DNA of 24,007 nt from CAYVUI01 sp964454745 (GTDB lineage: Bacteria > Planctomycetota > Phycisphaerae > Sedimentisphaerales > Anaerohalosphaeraceae): NCBI GenBank assembly GCA_964454745.1, contig CAYVUI010000072.1, positions 1 through 24,007 of the forward strand, given 5' to 3'. Of the stretch, positions 24,007 through 24,007 are shown one piece after another (position 1 is the stretch's first letter; every line of letters starts with the position of its first letter). The notes under the pieces are model-generated. The model was not told the DNA's origin and searched no databases. It saw only the letters and a list, made by a program, of their open reading frames with translations. The translations under genes were made by a program, and so were the position numbers.

Positions 24007-24007
24007 C

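Overview
This 24-kb window is gene-dense. It carries one tRNA gene and 17 protein genes that I can support, with no rRNA, CRISPR array, transposase or phage gene seen. The content points to a Gram-negative polysaccharide-degrading bacterium of the PVC superphylum, for example Planctomycetota of the Phycisphaerae type, or Lentisphaerota/Kiritimatiellota. The reasons are several Tat-exported formylglycine sulfatases, GHL6-type and beta-helix glycan proteins, uroporphyrinogen-decarboxylase-like proteins in a sugar operon, and LacI control. The phylum is inferred from gene content alone.

Layout. (1) 1-6532: tRNA-Asp(GTC) on the minus strand; an AEC-family permease and a sulfatase, tightly coupled, on the plus strand; then a DUF2339-DUF3999 membrane protein pair on the minus strand. 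(2) 6640-9680: a minus-strand sugar ABC importer operon (binding lipoprotein, two permeases, no ATPase) behind a strong sigma-70-type promoter. (3) 9975-12766: a His-rich NicO/UreH-like metal permease and a cytoplasmic GHL6-type putative glycoside hydrolase on the plus strand. (4) 12773-14881: a secreted parallel beta-helix protein (GH141-like) on the minus strand, with a terminator-like hairpin inside its own 3' end. (5) 15089-20882: a five-gene plus-strand operon, rhaA (L-rhamnose isomerase), two UroD-like proteins, a LacI-family regulator and a sulfatase. It is preceded by a promoter whose spacer and -10 are covered by an 18-bp palindrome. (6) 20885-23745: a minus-strand pair, a GH51 alpha-L-arabinofuranosidase translationally coupled to a third sulfatase. 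Upstream (23887-24006) lies a cluster of palindromes.

Together these genes suggest use of a sulfated, deoxysugar- and arabinose-containing glycan, such as an algal polysaccharide or pectin-like polymer. Exported sulfatases and the beta-helix enzyme would trim it outside the cytoplasm. The ABC importer would bring in fragments, GH51 and GHL6 would cleave them inside, and RhaA would isomerise rhamnose. The two UroD-like proteins have no assigned role in rhamnose catabolism. Their place between rhaA and its likely repressor makes this operon the best candidate in the window for an undescribed system. No rhamnulokinase, rhamnulose-1-phosphate aldolase, ABC ATPase or sulfatase-maturing enzyme is visible here.

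No gene-free stretch exceeds 300 bases. The larger gaps (77-331, 9681-9974, 14882-15088, 23746-24007) hold promoters and palindromes, listed individually.
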